A DNA stretch of 64,000 nucleotides. It comes from Phormidium tenue FACHB-1052. GTDB lineage: Bacteria; Cyanobacteriota; Cyanobacteriia; Phormidesmidales; Phormidesmidaceae. Positions within the stretch are counted from its first letter, which is position 1, and each line of letters begins with the position of its first letter. The notes below the pieces were generated by a model. It was not told the origin of the DNA, ran no database searches, and was given only the letters and a program-made list of their open reading frames with translations. The stretch covers positions 123,567 through 187,566 of the forward strand of contig NZ_JACJQN010000014.1 of the NCBI RefSeq assembly GCF_014696675.1, in the 5' to 3' direction. Below, piece after piece: positions 63,861 to 64,000 of this stretch. A program made the position numbers and the translations under genes.

Positions 63861-64000
63861 ATGACTCGCAGCGCCAGCCATCGAGATCACGTTCGTCCAC
63901 GCAACCAACCGTATGTGGAGAACGAAGCAGTCAAAGCCCGGCTGAACGACCTGCTCACGCCAACGGTGTATGCGCAACGCGGTTTGTATCGGCAACTGGG
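63861..64000 (+). mobile_element. IS transposase, N-terminal part (runs off the window)
   Basis: ATG at 63861 opens a frame (TRSASHRDHVRPRNQPYVENEAVKARL..., LLTPTVYAQRGLYRQLG) without a stop to the window end. The sequence resembles the N-terminus of IS4-like DDE transposases common in filamentous cyanobacteria. The left IS end lies between about 63800 and 63860; no terminal repeat can be confirmed with one end only. Confidence 0.55.

Overview
The window is chromosomal DNA from a filamentous, motile cyanobacterium of the Leptolyngbya/Nodosilinea/Phormidium kind. This is inferred from the many GCGATCGC (HIP1) octamers, a bilin-protein relative with the phycobilisome Cys-x-Arg-Asp motif, the pilus-motility protein HmpF, two Pil/Hmp/Pix-type chemotaxis operons (one with a cyanobacteriochrome receptor), GlcD of photorespiration and a C-DES cysteine lyase. 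No rRNA, tRNA or CRISPR array was seen.

Layout. 0.1-3.9 kb: a phycobilisome-like protein, a membrane Ser/Thr kinase with an altered catalytic loop (HRN), and CobM. 3.97-7.4 kb: a guanidine-I riboswitch followed by guanidine hydrolase (gdmH) and its HypA- and HypB-like nickel chaperones, with a TumE-family toxin-antitoxin pair between the two chaperones. 7.5-13.8 kb: small membrane and secreted proteins, an orphan Trypco1-domain protein and a PlsY-PEP-synthase-like fusion. 14-25 kb: housekeeping and hypothetical genes (M23 and M28 peptidases, SDR, MnmG, C-DES, TM0106-type nuclease, S4 protein), then hmpF. 25.5-35.4 kb: an operon for PATAN-REC, CheY, CheW, a TPR/acidic MCP and a 1499-residue hybrid CheA, divergent from hmpF and preceded by an interleaved inverted-repeat element. 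35.5-38.0 kb: an AT-rich, HIP1-poor insert with a small membrane protein, a GAF-GAF-2TM protein and a 3TM/coiled-coil protein, none recognised. 38.3-41.9 kb: GlcD and small proteins. 42.5-52.8 kb: a cellulose operon (beta-barrel, TPR exporter, GH8 cellulase, BcsB, BcsA with PilZ) in which the BcsC functions appear split into two translationally coupled genes. 53.7-63.2 kb: a pix/ptx phototaxis operon whose MCP carries a DXCF-type cyanobacteriochrome GAF. 63.4-64 kb: a ferrochelatase-like gene that appears interrupted by an IS transposase running off the window.

How the parts fit. HmpF, the hmp/pil operon and the pix operon form a type-IV-pilus motility and phototaxis programme. The cellulose operon, whose BcsA has an intact c-di-GMP-binding PilZ domain, lies directly upstream of the light-sensing operon, suggesting a neighbourhood for choosing between movement and aggregation. 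The guanidine block is a self-contained nitrogen-scavenging unit under riboswitch control.

The best candidates for something undescribed are the AT-rich three-gene membrane module (35.5-38.0 kb), the interleaved repeat element upstream of the motility operon (25461-25563), the toxin-antitoxin pair inside the guanidine operon and the lipid-acyltransferase/PEP-synthase fusion. All functional statements come from reading motifs and gene order; no database search was run.
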